The notes: a model not told the origin generated them from the letters alone. A stretch of 64,000 nucleotides of DNA from an uncultured Anaeromusa sp. (GCF_963676855.1 NZ_OY781460.1:2654501-2718500), one strand, 5' to 3'; shown: positions 33,189 through 42,066, numbered from the stretch's first letter. A program made the numbers and translations.

Positions 33189-33752
33189 TTAAAATCCTAC
33201 CTCTACCCCGCCGGCTGTCCGGCCCCCTTGGCGCTGTAACCACACCCCCGTATTTTTATTGGGATGGTATGTCACGCCACCAGCATTGATATTTCCACCG
33301 CCGCTGGTGCCAATCCTAGCAGACCACTTTGGCACCTTCGCCTCCGGCAGATCCACTTTGAAACTAATATCGGAGGTCTGAGCCATAAGCACCTTGCCGT
33401 CCTGGAATTTCTGCGACTCGCCCTGCAGCAAGTCAAACTTATAGTCTTTGCCGTTGACTTTGACGCCTACTTTAGGCTGCGCAATATCCGCCTGTACGTC
33501 CGTGGCTTCCTTCGCCGTGACCGCATTGCCGTTTACGTCTTTATAGACGATGGTTTCCTTCGGAACGTACGCCACCTGCGTCTGCGTAACAACCTTTTCC
33601 TGTGTCGTGATGACCGGCTTTTCCACCGTCGCCGTATGCGTCACTTCCCGCGGAAAAATATCGCGGCCGACGAAGATACCGGCCACAAATACTACTGCCA
33701 GAATAATGCCTGCCGCAATCGGCAGCAGTTTTGCTTTTTGCTCCTCTGTCAT
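33189..33752 (-). CDS. Membrane-anchored phage protein ending the lysis cassette, possible spanin
   Basis: 187 residues. A short cytoplasmic head is followed by one TM helix (about 10-28: LLPIAAGIILAVVFVAGIF), then a Thr/Val/Lys-rich extended stretch (36-95), and a C-terminal domain with SARIGTSGGG and GGRTAGGVEVGF. The topology, the last place in holin-endolysin-peptidase order, and the diderm host suggest an inner-membrane spanin, but no sequence family supports that. ATGA overlap with the upstream small gene. A close C-terminal duplicate exists in phage A at 27489. Confidence 0.55.
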   Translation of the reverse strand: MTEEQKAKLLPIAAGIILAVVFVAGIFVGRDIFPREVTHTATVEKPVITTQEKVVTQTQVAYVPKETIVYKDVNGNAVTAKEATDVQADIAQPKVGVKVNGKDYKFDLLQGESQKFQDGKVLMAQTSDISFKVDLPEAKVPKWSARIGTSGGGNINAGGVTYHPNKNTGVWLQRQGGRTAGGVEVGF

Positions 33753-33916
33753 ACTATTACCTCCAATTCATCCCGGCAGCACGGCACCGTAACCGTGCCA
33801 CCTAAATACACGCACCAAACTGGCTCCTTTACCTGCGGGAATACGATGGAATCCAATACCTGCCCAACCTTACCGCAATGCTCGCCGCGGGTAATCATGA
33901 CCGTCTTGCCAATCAC
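33749..33916 (-). CDS. Small KOW-like protein of 55 residues
   Basis: A gene too short for common cut-offs but fixed by 4-nt overlaps at both ends: its GTG (33916) overlaps the stop of the peptidase gene as GTGA, and its stop overlaps the next ATG as ATGA. The protein starts with KTVMITRGEHCGKVGQVLD, resembling a KOW/SH3-like element, and ends TVPCCRDELEVIV. Function unknown. Confidence 0.65.
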   Translation of the reverse strand: MIGKTVMITRGEHCGKVGQVLDSIVFPQVKEPVWCVYLGGTVTVPCCRDELEVIV

Positions 33917-34428
33917 ACTGCCACCCCCAAGTGTTCAGCGTACTCTAGCGCAATTTGTCTAGCCTGTTCCGGGGTAATCGTCGACGCATCGGCGCCGGAA
34001 GCGAAATCAGGAAAAGCCGCCCTGGCGATCTCCACCTGCGTTGCGCTGCAGTCTAGCGTATTACTGTTATCTAGCAGCCGATCGGCGAGACCGGCTGCAG
34101 TATCTCCGAGTAAGTCATGGACACCGCCGATGATGCAGTCATCTACACCATAAGGTTTGCCAACCAGTTCCAGGGCCTTCGCCACTACCGCTTGCCGCTG
34201 GTCCTCGGTGATGGGAAGACTAATCACCTGTAGCGCCGGTGCTCCATCAAACTCTCCCGCCGGTGCAAAACGGATTGCCGGACGCACGGCTTCGACGATG
34301 ACCTGCCGCCCGTCCAGTTCAAAGCCAACTGCGGCATGGGAAAACGCGCTGTTGGTGGTCTTGCAAATCAGGGTCTCAAGCTCCGGGTGTCGGCCCGTTG
34401 TAACATAGATAAGGTCAAGCGTGCTCAT
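33913..34428 (-). CDS. YiiX/NlpC-P60-like cysteine peptidase or amidase
   Basis: 171 residues. The permuted-papain arrangement is visible: SHAAVGFEL with the His near residue 31, VIVEAV with a Glu near 44, and the Cys in LDCSATQVEIARAAFP near 127. KALELVGKPYGVDDCI is typical of NlpC/P60-like folds. In the lysis cassette it may cut peptidoglycan peptides or modify host proteins. ATGA overlap with the endolysin gene. Confidence 0.7.
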   Translation of the reverse strand: MSTLDLIYVTTGRHPELETLICKTTNSAFSHAAVGFELDGRQVIVEAVRPAIRFAPAGEFDGAPALQVISLPITEDQRQAVVAKALELVGKPYGVDDCIIGGVHDLLGDTAAGLADRLLDNSNTLDCSATQVEIARAAFPDFASGADASTITPEQARQIALEYAEHLGVAV

Positions 34429-35006
34429 GCTGATACCCCCAGTGCCGCTACATAGTCGTAAGTGGTATTGGCGCGGTTGGCGTAGCCCTCCATATAATCC
34501 GCACAGTCTGCAGCAATGGCGTACTCATCGCGGAACATATCGCGCATGGTTTCCAGGCTGTTGATGTCATAGCCGCGGTCCCGCCGCCGCTGCAGGAACT
34601 TTTGCACCACATAATGGCTAGTCGGGCACCAAATCCCCGCGTAAATGATGCAAGCCGGATTTGTCAGCCCGTCTACTTCGGCAAGCGCTGGGAGGTACTT
34701 GTCCCGGCAGTCATCCGCGAGAATCATGTTTTGAGCGGCTTGACCTTGCTCCGATTCAAGAAGCGCCGAAAGCGCGTCCAGCTCGCCTGCGGCCTCGATA
34801 TCGGAGTAAACGCGTCCAGCAAAGTGAGCGCCGCCGTCAATGTAACTGAGCAGCAAATCACCGCGGCCTCCGATCCCCTCCCACTGTGAGCAGCCCATCG
34901 AAGGGTAATCTCCTGCAGTGCTGCAGGTAACGCAGCCGTATGGGCCCTCTACACCTGTCTCTACAAGGCCCTTTGCAATCTCCAACGCCAACTGTTGCTC
35001 ATCCAT
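34425..35006 (-). CDS. Putative phage endolysin (lysozyme-like)
   Basis: 193 residues with no signal peptide. The N-terminal part, a Glu in VETGVEGPYG near residue 17-20 followed by GCSQWEGIGGRGDLLL near 38, resembles the E...G...QW pattern of lysozyme-like domains in Clostridia phage endolysins. The assignment rests on this pattern and on its place between holin and peptidase genes. It follows a strong hairpin, so transcript readthrough from the holin gene may be reduced. Confidence 0.6.
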   Translation of the reverse strand: MDEQQLALEIAKGLVETGVEGPYGCVTCSTAGDYPSMGCSQWEGIGGRGDLLLSYIDGGAHFAGRVYSDIEAAGELDALSALLESEQGQAAQNMILADDCRDKYLPALAEVDGLTNPACIIYAGIWCPTSHYVVQKFLQRRRDRGYDINSLETMRDMFRDEYAIAADCADYMEGYANRANTTYDYVAALGVSA

Positions 35007-35043
35007 TTTACGTTCCTCCTAATAACTTGATTTTTTCTCAAAA

Positions 35044-35086
35044 AAGAGAGATTTACTTGACCAAAAAAATCAAGCAAATCTCTCTT
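35044..35086. terminator. Strong hairpin between holin and endolysin genes
   Basis: AAGAGAGATTTACTTGA (35044-35060) pairs with TCAAGCAAATCTCTCTT (35070-35086), one mismatch. On the minus strand T residues follow. It stands inside the lysis operon. Confidence 0.75.
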
Positions 35087-35104
35087 TCCTTTTTAAAAGT
35101 AAAG

Positions 35105-35704
35105 TCACTCTTCTTTTTTGTTTTGACTCTGAATCGTCACCGAAAAATTGCCGCCGGTCACCTTATTCGTTACCGTCACTAAAAACTGCCGGAGCTGCGC
35201 CATTTTCTGATTTCCCATTTCCTCAAGATTTTCAGTAATAGAAAACAGCTCCGTCAGTAAGATGCAGCTATAGATGCCGCCAGCAATGCTCTTGTTGACA
35301 GGCAGCCCAAACAGTACAATCTCCGTCATCTTTGTCACGGCCCCGGCCGCAATGATAAGTACCGCATAAGTAAACAATTTCTCGCCCCAGTGCCGCCGTA
35401 GCTCACTCGAAGACAAGTAGCCTGGCGCCCATGCATGGAAAAATCCACAAACCATATCACCGAACCGCAGCGCGTCATCCACATGTCCGTGGTCCAGCAG
35501 CCAGCGCTTTGTGATTGCCGCCCACTTGGTTAGAGTGTCCAGGGCTACAAAAATAATAGCGGCCGCGATAATTTCCTCGCTGCCGCCGAACAGATACACC
35601 CACGCTGCCGATACTCCCGACAGCGCCACCTTGATTGGCCAAAACTCTAAGATACTTTCACCGCCGCTTCGCAGCATTCGCCATGCTCGCTCAAACATTT
35701 CCAA
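35105..35704 (-). CDS. Phage holin, holin_4 (TcdE/toxin-secretion) type
   Basis: 199 residues, longer than most. Hydrophobic segments at about 24-40, 45-62, 110-130 and 138-155. ALSGVSAAWVYLFGG, ALDTLTKW and SIAGGIYSCILLTELFSITENLEEMG follow the pattern of the phage holin_4 family. The C-terminus is polar and Lys/Glu-rich. The start is either the TTG at 35704 (GGAGG 7 nt before) or the ATG at 35698. Confidence 0.85.
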   Translation of the reverse strand: MEMFERAWRMLRSGGESILEFWPIKVALSGVSAAWVYLFGGSEEIIAAAIIFVALDTLTKWAAITKRWLLDHGHVDDALRFGDMVCGFFHAWAPGYLSSSELRRHWGEKLFTYAVLIIAAGAVTKMTEIVLFGLPVNKSIAGGIYSCILLTELFSITENLEEMGNQKMAQLRQFLVTVTNKVTGGNFSVTIQSQNKKEE

Positions 35705-35757
35705 AATTGCACCTCCACCAATAAATTAGGCCCTGGCACATGCCAAAGCCTTTTTCT

Positions 35758-36324
35758 TTATTCCGGCCACACCACCGCTTTTTCGGCTGCCTCCAACTCT
35801 GCCGCATCCGTCACGGCGAGAATCTTCTCGTGCACGGCCCTTGCGGCTAGGTGCAGCCCATTACTATGCGTCGCCAGCGCCACGCTCATACCGACTACCT
35901 CTGCGGCAGTCATGGTCACTACGCTATTATCTTGCATCGTCCAGTCCAAACTAAACGCCGTCCCTGCGCTGATCGCTGCCTGCGCCGCTTGCACGGCGAT
36001 GGAGATGCGAGTAACGGACTTTTCGTCGCTATCGATGATTTTCCCCAAATATGGAGCACCGGCCTGCTCGCGTCGGTCTCGCTCGGCTTTGATGCGAGAC
36101 CAGGCGGCGTCTTGTAATTCCGCGAGAGTCGGCCCCGGCGGCGTATACTCCACTATTTTCAACGTTTTCTGATCAACGCGACGCAAACCTTGATTGTTGA
36201 TGCAATCTTGATGTGTGGTTTCGTCGATCTCAATATACGGCTCTGGAATAGTCGCATAGTCGATAAAATCAGGAAAAAAACCTTTAATTTCACCGTTTAT
36301 TGAATCGTAATGTACTTTGATCAT
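35758..36324 (-). CDS. Tail fibre-associated/assembly protein (DUF4376-like)
   Basis: 188 residues. The C-terminal half (ELQDAAWSRIKAERDRREQAG, VVTMTAAEVVGMSVALATHSN) fits DUF4376-type proteins found after fibre genes. Its place directly after a fibre gene supports a fibre assembly or adhesin accessory role. Confidence 0.7.
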   Translation of the reverse strand: MIKVHYDSINGEIKGFFPDFIDYATIPEPYIEIDETTHQDCINNQGLRRVDQKTLKIVEYTPPGPTLAELQDAAWSRIKAERDRREQAGAPYLGKIIDSDEKSVTRISIAVQAAQAAISAGTAFSLDWTMQDNSVVTMTAAEVVGMSVALATHSNGLHLAARAVHEKILAVTDAAELEAAEKAVVWPE

Positions 36325-36336
36325 TTAAATTCCTCC

Positions 36337-37122
36337 TCAATATCCAATGGCGATCCAATACTTACTCGTGGTATAAACTGTTTTGAAGTTAGATGAAGTA
36401 ATGGCCGAAACAGTTTCGTAACCTGTATCAGTAACTCCCGTTGCTCCTTTCCTATTGCAGTTTACAGATAGGCAAGAATTGGGGAAAGTAAAGTTGAAAG
36501 GAATGGTCTGCTCAACGTTAATGTTTCCCTCATTTATCACCGTTCCCCATTGAATAATTAGTCCTCCGGGGAATTTTTGATATCCATTAGTAATTAATGA
36601 TTTCTCATGGTCAGCATTGTAGTCTGCTGACTTGAGATATGGAGACAGGTCAGGCGTTGGTAGATCCGTTAACAAACTACCGTTAACTGCCGGTAGTCCG
36701 GCAATCCCTCCCCCGACATCAACAAGTGCCGGTATTTTACCGATGCTTGTTCCTTGCCGCAAATCTTTCACGACCCATGTCACGCCACCGTCTGTCACCG
36801 TAGCACCTACTGCGCCCCAGGTAGGCTCCGCAGTACCACTCTGGCCGCCTATGGTGCATTCGGCAAACCGGTAGTCTCCGATTACAGATGAAAAGCAAAT
36901 TTCACCTGTAGCATAAACATGGTCCGCTTGCCAACGCCCAAACCCGGCGTTTTGATTGAGCCATTGCATTTTTAAGCAAAGTTGCTGAAAAAGCCAGTTA
37001 AACTCTTCCTTTGTAGGCGGATTCTCGCCTAGATATGCAAACCCTTGCAAAAACTGGCTGTCTGTCAACGGCAACGTAGTTCCACCGCTGGCAAAGATCT
37101 TCTCAAAATCAGGCTTAGTCAA
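36337..37122 (-). CDS. Phage tail fibre protein
   Basis: 261 residues. The N-terminal part (FAYLGENPPTKEEFNWLFQQL, WLNQNAGFGRW) is the baseplate-attaching segment seen in prophage fibres; SPYLKSADY marks the centre; the C-terminal domain (GGLIIQWGTV, FNFTFPNSC, YWIAIGY) resembles the gp53-like receptor-binding tip. It is short, so a second fibre may not exist or may be elsewhere. Confidence 0.85.
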   Translation of the reverse strand: MTKPDFEKIFASGGTTLPLTDSQFLQGFAYLGENPPTKEEFNWLFQQLCLKMQWLNQNAGFGRWQADHVYATGEICFSSVIGDYRFAECTIGGQSGTAEPTWGAVGATVTDGGVTWVVKDLRQGTSIGKIPALVDVGGGIAGLPAVNGSLLTDLPTPDLSPYLKSADYNADHEKSLITNGYQKFPGGLIIQWGTVINEGNINVEQTIPFNFTFPNSCLSVNCNRKGATGVTDTGYETVSAITSSNFKTVYTTSKYWIAIGY

Positions 37123-37137
37123 GCCGCACCCCTCCTC

Positions 37138-37791
37138 TTAAAAACTTTCGGCAAACCTGCCGACGCCAAACCCCTGCAATCCCTGACCGAGGAAGCCAAA
37201 TGTGCTACTGCTATCAAAATGCGTTCGCAAATCCACTCCCACACCACCAGGACACACAAATAAATCAAGAGCTTGCGCAAAAATCCGTTCTCCTTCCGTC
37301 AACTCGCGTGCTATCCCCACTCGCATCTTTGCATTGCCCATTTCCGTTATTACGACCTTAGGTGCATCAAAAATATGCTGGTATGATGCAATGGTTTCCT
37401 CCGTAGTGCCCCAGCTAATATTCTTGGCGACTTTTGCCTTAATCATCTTACGGTACTCCGGATCCGCCAGAGTAGCTGTCGAAAGATGCGATTCCAATCG
37501 TTTGCGAAAACGAGCTTTCCCAAAACCTCGCGCAGCCGGTTGATCAATAAACCCGAAGAACGGCAGCGCAATCGCCTTTGAAACTAATCGAGACTGGGCA
37601 ACAATAGCTCCGCAGCCATCAAGCTGCACCTCTTCCGCCGTCTCGATCCAGCGCTTTTCTTGCAGTGCTTCAATGGTTTCCTCTAAAACATTTAGCCGTC
37701 CGCCAAGCACCAGGACCAGCGCCTCCAAATTTGGACTACTACCAAACTGTGCTAGTAATTTATCTACCATCACCTGCGCGTGGTCGGTCAT
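37138..37791 (-). CDS. Baseplate/tail protein, DUF2612-like
   Basis: 217 residues just downstream of the baseplate J gene. AKVAKNISWGTTEETIASYQHIF and an FVCPGGVGVDLRTHF segment fit the DUF2612 type that occupies the gpI-like position in contractile phages. Its product probably links baseplate wedge and fibre. Overlaps the baseplate J gene by 4 nt. Confidence 0.75.
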   Translation of the reverse strand: MTDHAQVMVDKLLAQFGSSPNLEALVLVLGGRLNVLEETIEALQEKRWIETAEEVQLDGCGAIVAQSRLVSKAIALPFFGFIDQPAARGFGKARFRKRLESHLSTATLADPEYRKMIKAKVAKNISWGTTEETIASYQHIFDAPKVVITEMGNAKMRVGIARELTEGERIFAQALDLFVCPGGVGVDLRTHFDSSSTFGFLGQGLQGFGVGRFAESF

Positions 37792-39239
37792 ACCACCATC
37801 ACCTCAATCCTGTCGGCGCTGAACGTTGCCAACTCCCGAGCGCCAATTACAATATTGGCCGCCGAGTACGCCTCTGCCGCCGGCGCCGTATCGGATACCG
37901 CCGCCGTAATGGTAACCAAACCAATACCGATAGTATTTCCGTAAATATTGCCAAGGAATTTTTGCAAAATCACGTCTTGGCCAACCGCATGCGCATTGCC
38001 AACGCTCAAAATTTGGTTCTGCACAATAGACGGCGTGTCCCCGGCAAAACTTTCGTCTGGATTCTTTGTCAGCACCGCTTTAATCCAGACTTTCTTGATC
38101 GCAGGCCGGTTAAAACTCATGGTATGACTTACGCCCTGGCTGTCTTTTGTTGCAACCGCTGTGCTGCCATAGGTATCAATTCCTGGAGGCTTCGTCTGCC
38201 AAAGCATTGCAGCAATATCTGCATCGTCTCCGCCTTGCACTACAGCCTCAATGCTGTGCGGCGGGCGCCCGTCGGCATCCGTACTATCCGATTTATTTTC
38301 AAAAACAATCGCCGCAGTAACCCCGGATACATCCTCATAAAGACGCGCCTGGATTGCTTCAACCAGCGCCTGTCCTTTGCGGTAAACGCTTCGCCCATAC
38401 CGCTGTCGCAGGGTAATGTCGGTTTCTGCATTGCGCCCCACCGTAGCTGCAGCTTTGTTTGCCACCTCCGTCCAGCCAGCCACTTGCGTTACAATCTGAT
38501 TGACGTCGCCGATTGTCGGCGTTAGAGCACCGTAGTTGTCGCAGGCAAAAGGCACTGGGCTTCCGACCTTTGCAATTGCCAAATTAGTAGACGCGCTCAA
38601 AGAAAATCCTGTTCTCTGGTCAGTTTTCTCAAGAGTCATCACGCCGTTAGCCACGCTTACTGTAGCTTCTAATCCTGTCATGAGCGCCGCCAGTGCCACT
38701 AAAATACTTGTTGCAGTATCAGTTGGCCCAGCAATATAGGAGTAGGTTGTGCCGTCGACGGTAATTGTGTATGTCGCGCTGCTTGCAACAGCTCCCACTC
38801 CAACCTCGGCGTACGATGCAGCGCTGGCGCTGATATAGCCAACAGCAGTCGAGGAAAATGCCAGGTCGCTATCCGAACCGGATTTTATTCGCACCCCGAA
38901 AGGCAGAGTTGTATTGTTGGCGCCGTAGCAGGTAGCAATCAGCGCCGTCTTTTCTGACGCAATCCGCTGCACGCCGGTAAAGGCCACTGAATTATCAAGA
39001 CTTGTCCCATCTGCCGTGTGCGGGTACATCGCATAATAGGCAGCCTCTAAGGCTTCCCAAATATCTGCCTCCCTGTCCGACCAAACGCCAATCAGCTGGC
39101 CCAACACACTGTCGGCTCGGGTGTTAATCGGCACGCCAAAAGCGGTCGCTAAAGATGATTCCAACTCCGCTTTAATCTCTGGCAGCCGTGGTCGCACAAA
39201 GCCGGTCGACGTCACACCGTAGTTAGTTGCCATATCCAA
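37788..39239 (-). CDS. Baseplate J-like protein
   Basis: About 481 residues. It shows the gpJ pattern: FVRPRLPEIKAELESSLATAFG at the N-terminus, ADSVLGQLIGVWSDREADIWEALEAAYYAMYP in two parts, then ETDITLRQRYGRSVYRKGQALVEAIQARL in pieces. A long beta-rich insertion between residues about 120 and 220 is larger than in short homologues. Start at 39239 or at the second ATG, 39233. Confidence 0.92.
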   Translation of the reverse strand: MDMATNYGVTSTGFVRPRLPEIKAELESSLATAFGVPINTRADSVLGQLIGVWSDREADIWEALEAAYYAMYPHTADGTSLDNSVAFTGVQRIASEKTALIATCYGANNTTLPFGVRIKSGSDSDLAFSSTAVGYISASAASYAEVGVGAVASSATYTITVDGTTYSYIAGPTDTATSILVALAALMTGLEATVSVANGVMTLEKTDQRTGFSLSASTNLAIAKVGSPVPFACDNYGALTPTIGDVNQIVTQVAGWTEVANKAAATVGRNAETDITLRQRYGRSVYRKGQALVEAIQARLYEDVSGVTAAIVFENKSDSTDADGRPPHSIEAVVQGGDDADIAAMLWQTKPPGIDTYGSTAVATKDSQGVSHTMSFNRPAIKKVWIKAVLTKNPDESFAGDTPSIVQNQILSVGNAHAVGQDVILQKFLGNIYGNTIGIGLVTITAAVSDTAPAAEAYSAANIVIGARELATFSADRIEVMVV

Positions 39240-39603
39240 GCACCTCCCTTCCTTTTACTAGACCGTAGGCCGTGCTGGCCTCATAACTCACGGTAAGCGT
39301 GCGCGTTTTTACGTTTAGCTGCGTGCTTAGCGAGTCAACACTTTTCACGTCCGGCACATCCAGGATTTTCCCGCGCAGGATGCCGCGAATGAAGGCCATG
39401 TTCGGATTTTTAATCATGACGCTTTCCAGGTACGGCACGCCGAAACGCTGATCCAAGAACCATTCGCCCAAGAAAGCCAGGAGCGTTATTTTTATCTGTT
39501 GAGCAACCCGCTCGGCATTGTTTATAAGCACCAAGTCTTTGTCGACGATAATCAGATCATGGGTCGCTGCCGACAGCGCCAAATCATGTCCTGCCATACT
39601 CAA
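39223..39603 (-). CDS. Baseplate wedge protein, DUF2634/gp25-like
   Basis: 126 residues. DLALSAATHDLIIVDKDLVLI, then AERVAQQIKITLLAFLGEWFLDQRFGVPYLE in pieces, is the signature of gp25-like wedge proteins. Located, as usual, directly before the baseplate J gene, with an overlap. Confidence 0.88.
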   Translation of the reverse strand: MSMAGHDLALSAATHDLIIVDKDLVLINNAERVAQQIKITLLAFLGEWFLDQRFGVPYLESVMIKNPNMAFIRGILRGKILDVPDVKSVDSLSTQLNVKTRTLTVSYEASTAYGLVKGREVLGYGN

Positions 39604-40148
39604 CCTCCCGCCGGCGCGCCAGTATTACCACCGCCAGGCGTAACGCCGCCGTGAACGTGGGTTTTAAAGGAAATGCCATCCACTTCCAAATCCCCACCGG
39701 CAATGCTGATTTTTCCAGCCGCCACTGTCATTTTTGTACTTCCGGTAAATAAAGTCAGGTCGTTAGAAGAATTAGCCGGTACGCCGCCGGAATAGCATCC
39801 GGGAATGGCAATGGCATCGGTCAGGTCATGCCGCCGCGGATCGGCGCTTTCTCCGCCCTTGGACCAATCGTCTAAACTGCGCTCGGAGAACACGAGCAGC
39901 ACTCCGTCTCCTGGCTGAATAGGCAGTGATACTCCAATGGTCCCGCCGGAGCAGGTTGGCATCACCACCGGCACGCCAACAATCGGCGGCATGGCAACGC
40001 TTCGTCCGTCTGGTGCATTAAATGGCAGCGACGGTTGCACGGTAGCAATACCGCCACTATAGGAAAGAACGGTTCCAGGCATGGCCGTATGGACGTTGGA
40101 AATTCCCTGCTTAATCGCTTTTTTCATCGTATTTACAAACTCATTCAT
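39600..40148 (-). CDS. Membrane-piercing spike protein, Gp138 N-terminal domain type
   Basis: 182 residues from the ATG at 40148, just inside the end of the hub gene. The N-terminal OB-fold part (GTVLSYSGGIATVQPSL, MPPIVGVPVVMP, PGDGVLLVFSERSLDDW) matches Gp138-type spikes. The tip SFKTHVHGGVTPGGG carries an HxH pair of the kind that binds iron at spike apices. The gene couples to the downstream wedge gene by a 4-nt overlap. Confidence 0.88.
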   Translation of the reverse strand: MNEFVNTMKKAIKQGISNVHTAMPGTVLSYSGGIATVQPSLPFNAPDGRSVAMPPIVGVPVVMPTCSGGTIGVSLPIQPGDGVLLVFSERSLDDWSKGGESADPRRHDLTDAIAIPGCYSGGVPANSSNDLTLFTGSTKMTVAAGKISIAGGDLEVDGISFKTHVHGGVTPGGGNTGAPAGG

Positions 40149-41079
40149 CGTCTTCGGCCTCCTCGTTGGCCTTTTCATCCGGAGTGCCATCATCATCTAA
40201 AAATACTGCAATCAACTCCATCTTGGTCTTCCAATCGTCCCCATGGGTATCACCTTCATGCCGCATGCTTTCTACCCGGAACCAACCTTTAACCGTGATA
40301 CTTTCAAGCCGCACCGCATCCCCAGGGTTCACCGTCGGCGCCAAAAGCGTTTCGATCTTCCACCCGGCCTGCTTGCTCGGTTTTTCTTTCTTCTTTTTCT
40401 TCCGGCGCTTGCCCGTAGTGCAGTGCGCTTTTTTAGGAGATTTTACGATGCGCTCCGGGCTGCCTATCAGGCCACTGTCCGCCGAAAAAACAAGGGCGCG
40501 AACACCCGTGGTGCTGCCCCCCATAATTACCTGCAAGTCATTGTTTTGTATGCTCCACTCTGCTCCGGCTGCAGCGCAAATAATATTTAACGCGTCCCGA
40601 GCATAACCGGCAAAAGAATATCCATTTGAGTAGTCCGGGAAGGAAACGTCCGGCCCTATTTTTAGCGTAAGCCCCATCTGTCCAACAATGTCCGAAACAA
40701 TCTGCTGACCGTTTGTGCCGGCAGCATAGCCCACCGATACCACGCTATCTCTGACAGCAATCTGCCCATCTGCCAAATTAAGCTCTGTAACCTGATCGGC
40801 TCCTTCGTTTCGAGTCGTGGCGTGCAAGATAGCGCCTACGAAAATGCGTTTTAAACCGGCATCCTCTTTATAGCCGGCTTCCAAAATACAGATACTGTCT
40901 GCTCGCTCAATCGTCCGCCGCGTTTTCGGCGCCAGGTTGTAGATGGTGACTTTGCATTTATTGGTGGTGTCCGTCGGGTCCTTTTCAATGTCGAAGGTCA
41001 TACGCAGGTTTTCGATCACTACGCCGTCACCGCCAGGCTGCCCTACTGTAAGCCGTATGACACGGTCAAATTGCGGCAT
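40141..41079 (-). CDS. Baseplate hub protein
   Basis: 312 residues. NLRMTFDIEKDPTDTTNKCKVTIYNL is the hub opening seen in many contractile prophages, and the middle part (QQIVSDIVGQMGL, AGYARDALNIICAAAGAEW) fits late-control D-like hubs. A lysine-rich run (KRRKKKKKEKPSK) near residue 230 interrupts the domain. The C-terminus is very acidic. Confidence 0.8.
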   Translation of the reverse strand: MPQFDRVIRLTVGQPGGDGVVIENLRMTFDIEKDPTDTTNKCKVTIYNLAPKTRRTIERADSICILEAGYKEDAGLKRIFVGAILHATTRNEGADQVTELNLADGQIAVRDSVVSVGYAAGTNGQQIVSDIVGQMGLTLKIGPDVSFPDYSNGYSFAGYARDALNIICAAAGAEWSIQNNDLQVIMGGSTTGVRALVFSADSGLIGSPERIVKSPKKAHCTTGKRRKKKKKEKPSKQAGWKIETLLAPTVNPGDAVRLESITVKGWFRVESMRHEGDTHGDDWKTKMELIAVFLDDDGTPDEKANEEAEDDE

Positions 41080-41398
41080 TAAATTCCACCTCCGTCACGT
41101 AGGTCAGTGTCGCCTTGCCGTTAACAAAATCGTCCCTGCCTATGCTGGTATAAGAATCATCCAGTACTGTGCAGATAAATTCCCCTGGCGGCAAAGTCGG
41201 TCGCCGATATTGATTGATAAGAGGATAGTTCGGCACGCAGCGGATGCCGCTAATCAGCGTAACGTCGCTACTATTGCGGATCTCCATACTCCATAGCGCC
41301 GCTCGATCGTTCCATGAAAAATGAAGACGCCAGACTTTTCCGTCCAGCGTCACACTTAAAACAAAATCATTAGCATCGTACATAGGAATTTTCAACAT
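41066..41398 (-). CDS. Small baseplate-associated protein (DUF6983-like)
   Basis: 110 residues, no membrane segment. LDGKVWRLHFSWNDRAALWSMEI and GEFICTVLDD fit the small beta-sandwich proteins encoded between the LysM/tail-hub protein and hub gene of such phages. Overlaps the hub gene by 14 nt. Confidence 0.65.
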   Translation of the reverse strand: MLKIPMYDANDFVLSVTLDGKVWRLHFSWNDRAALWSMEIRNSSDVTLISGIRCVPNYPLINQYRRPTLPPGEFICTVLDDSYTSIGRDDFVNGKATLTYVTEVEFNAAI

Positions 41399-42066
41399 CA
41401 GTGAAACACCCCCGCAAGGATGGATTGATTTTTAGAAGCAGGATCGCTGCCGCTAGAGTCTCCTGTAGAAGATTCATCAGCTGCAGAGTTAGCTGAGGCT
41501 GAACCGCTTCCGCTGCCAATATCATCAGTCGCCGCAGCGCCAACGTCTTCTTCAGTACTACCAACCTTCCCAGATGTTAGAGCATCCACGTATTCTTCCG
41601 GGATATCGGCAGTTTTGACCTCAACCTTACGGATCTGCTTAAATTCCAAAGGAATGCGAAGGATTTTACCATCTTCCTTGGCCTTGTTGATCTTGCACTC
41701 TGTCATCACCATATCTTCATAGGTTTTCTCATTGGTGATGATGGTAATGGGCTGCCTGTCTTTATATATTTGTTCTAATTTGGCAATAGCATCGTCCATG
41801 CGCCCTGTGTCAACGCCGAACTTTTCATACCAAGTCACCGGCAATGGGGATACTACTACCACCATCGACAGTTGCAATGGCTTGCAAATCACATGGTCGT
41901 GCACTGGAAAACCATCTTCTACAGGGTTTTCTGTGACCTCGGAAGCGTAGGTAAGCTCCGAACTAACCAAGACGTCAACTTCGAGCTGACCGATCTTCGT
42001 CGGGTCTGTCGGCGCTGGAAAAAGAAGCGCCACCTTGCTGCTTTCTTCGTCGGCCACGTCAATCAC
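41398..42066 (-). CDS. Tail/baseplate protein (Dit-like position)
   Basis: 222 residues from the GTG at 42066, which overlaps the tape-measure stop by 8 nt. The first 150 residues (KIGQLEVDVLVSSELTYASEV, VHDHVICKPLQLSMVVVVS, TIITNEKTYEDMVMTECKI) resemble the phage family whose members bind the tail tube end. The remaining 70 residues are a low-complexity Ser/Asp/Gly tail, probably disordered. Confidence 0.7.
   Translation of the reverse strand: MIDVADEESSKVALLFPAPTDPTKIGQLEVDVLVSSELTYASEVTENPVEDGFPVHDHVICKPLQLSMVVVVSPLPVTWYEKFGVDTGRMDDAIAKLEQIYKDRQPITIITNEKTYEDMVMTECKINKAKEDGKILRIPLEFKQIRKVEVKTADIPEEYVDALTSGKVGSTEEDVGAAATDDIGSGSGSASANSAADESSTGDSSGSDPASKNQSILAGVFH

Noticed and set aside
36640..36874. 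Plus-strand frame opposite the tail fibre gene
   Set aside because: No ribosome-binding site and no coding features; antisense shadow.
37665..38525. 286-codon plus-strand frame opposite baseplate genes
   Set aside because: Antisense shadow in a GC-balanced region; the minus-strand genes have family matches and consistent overlaps.
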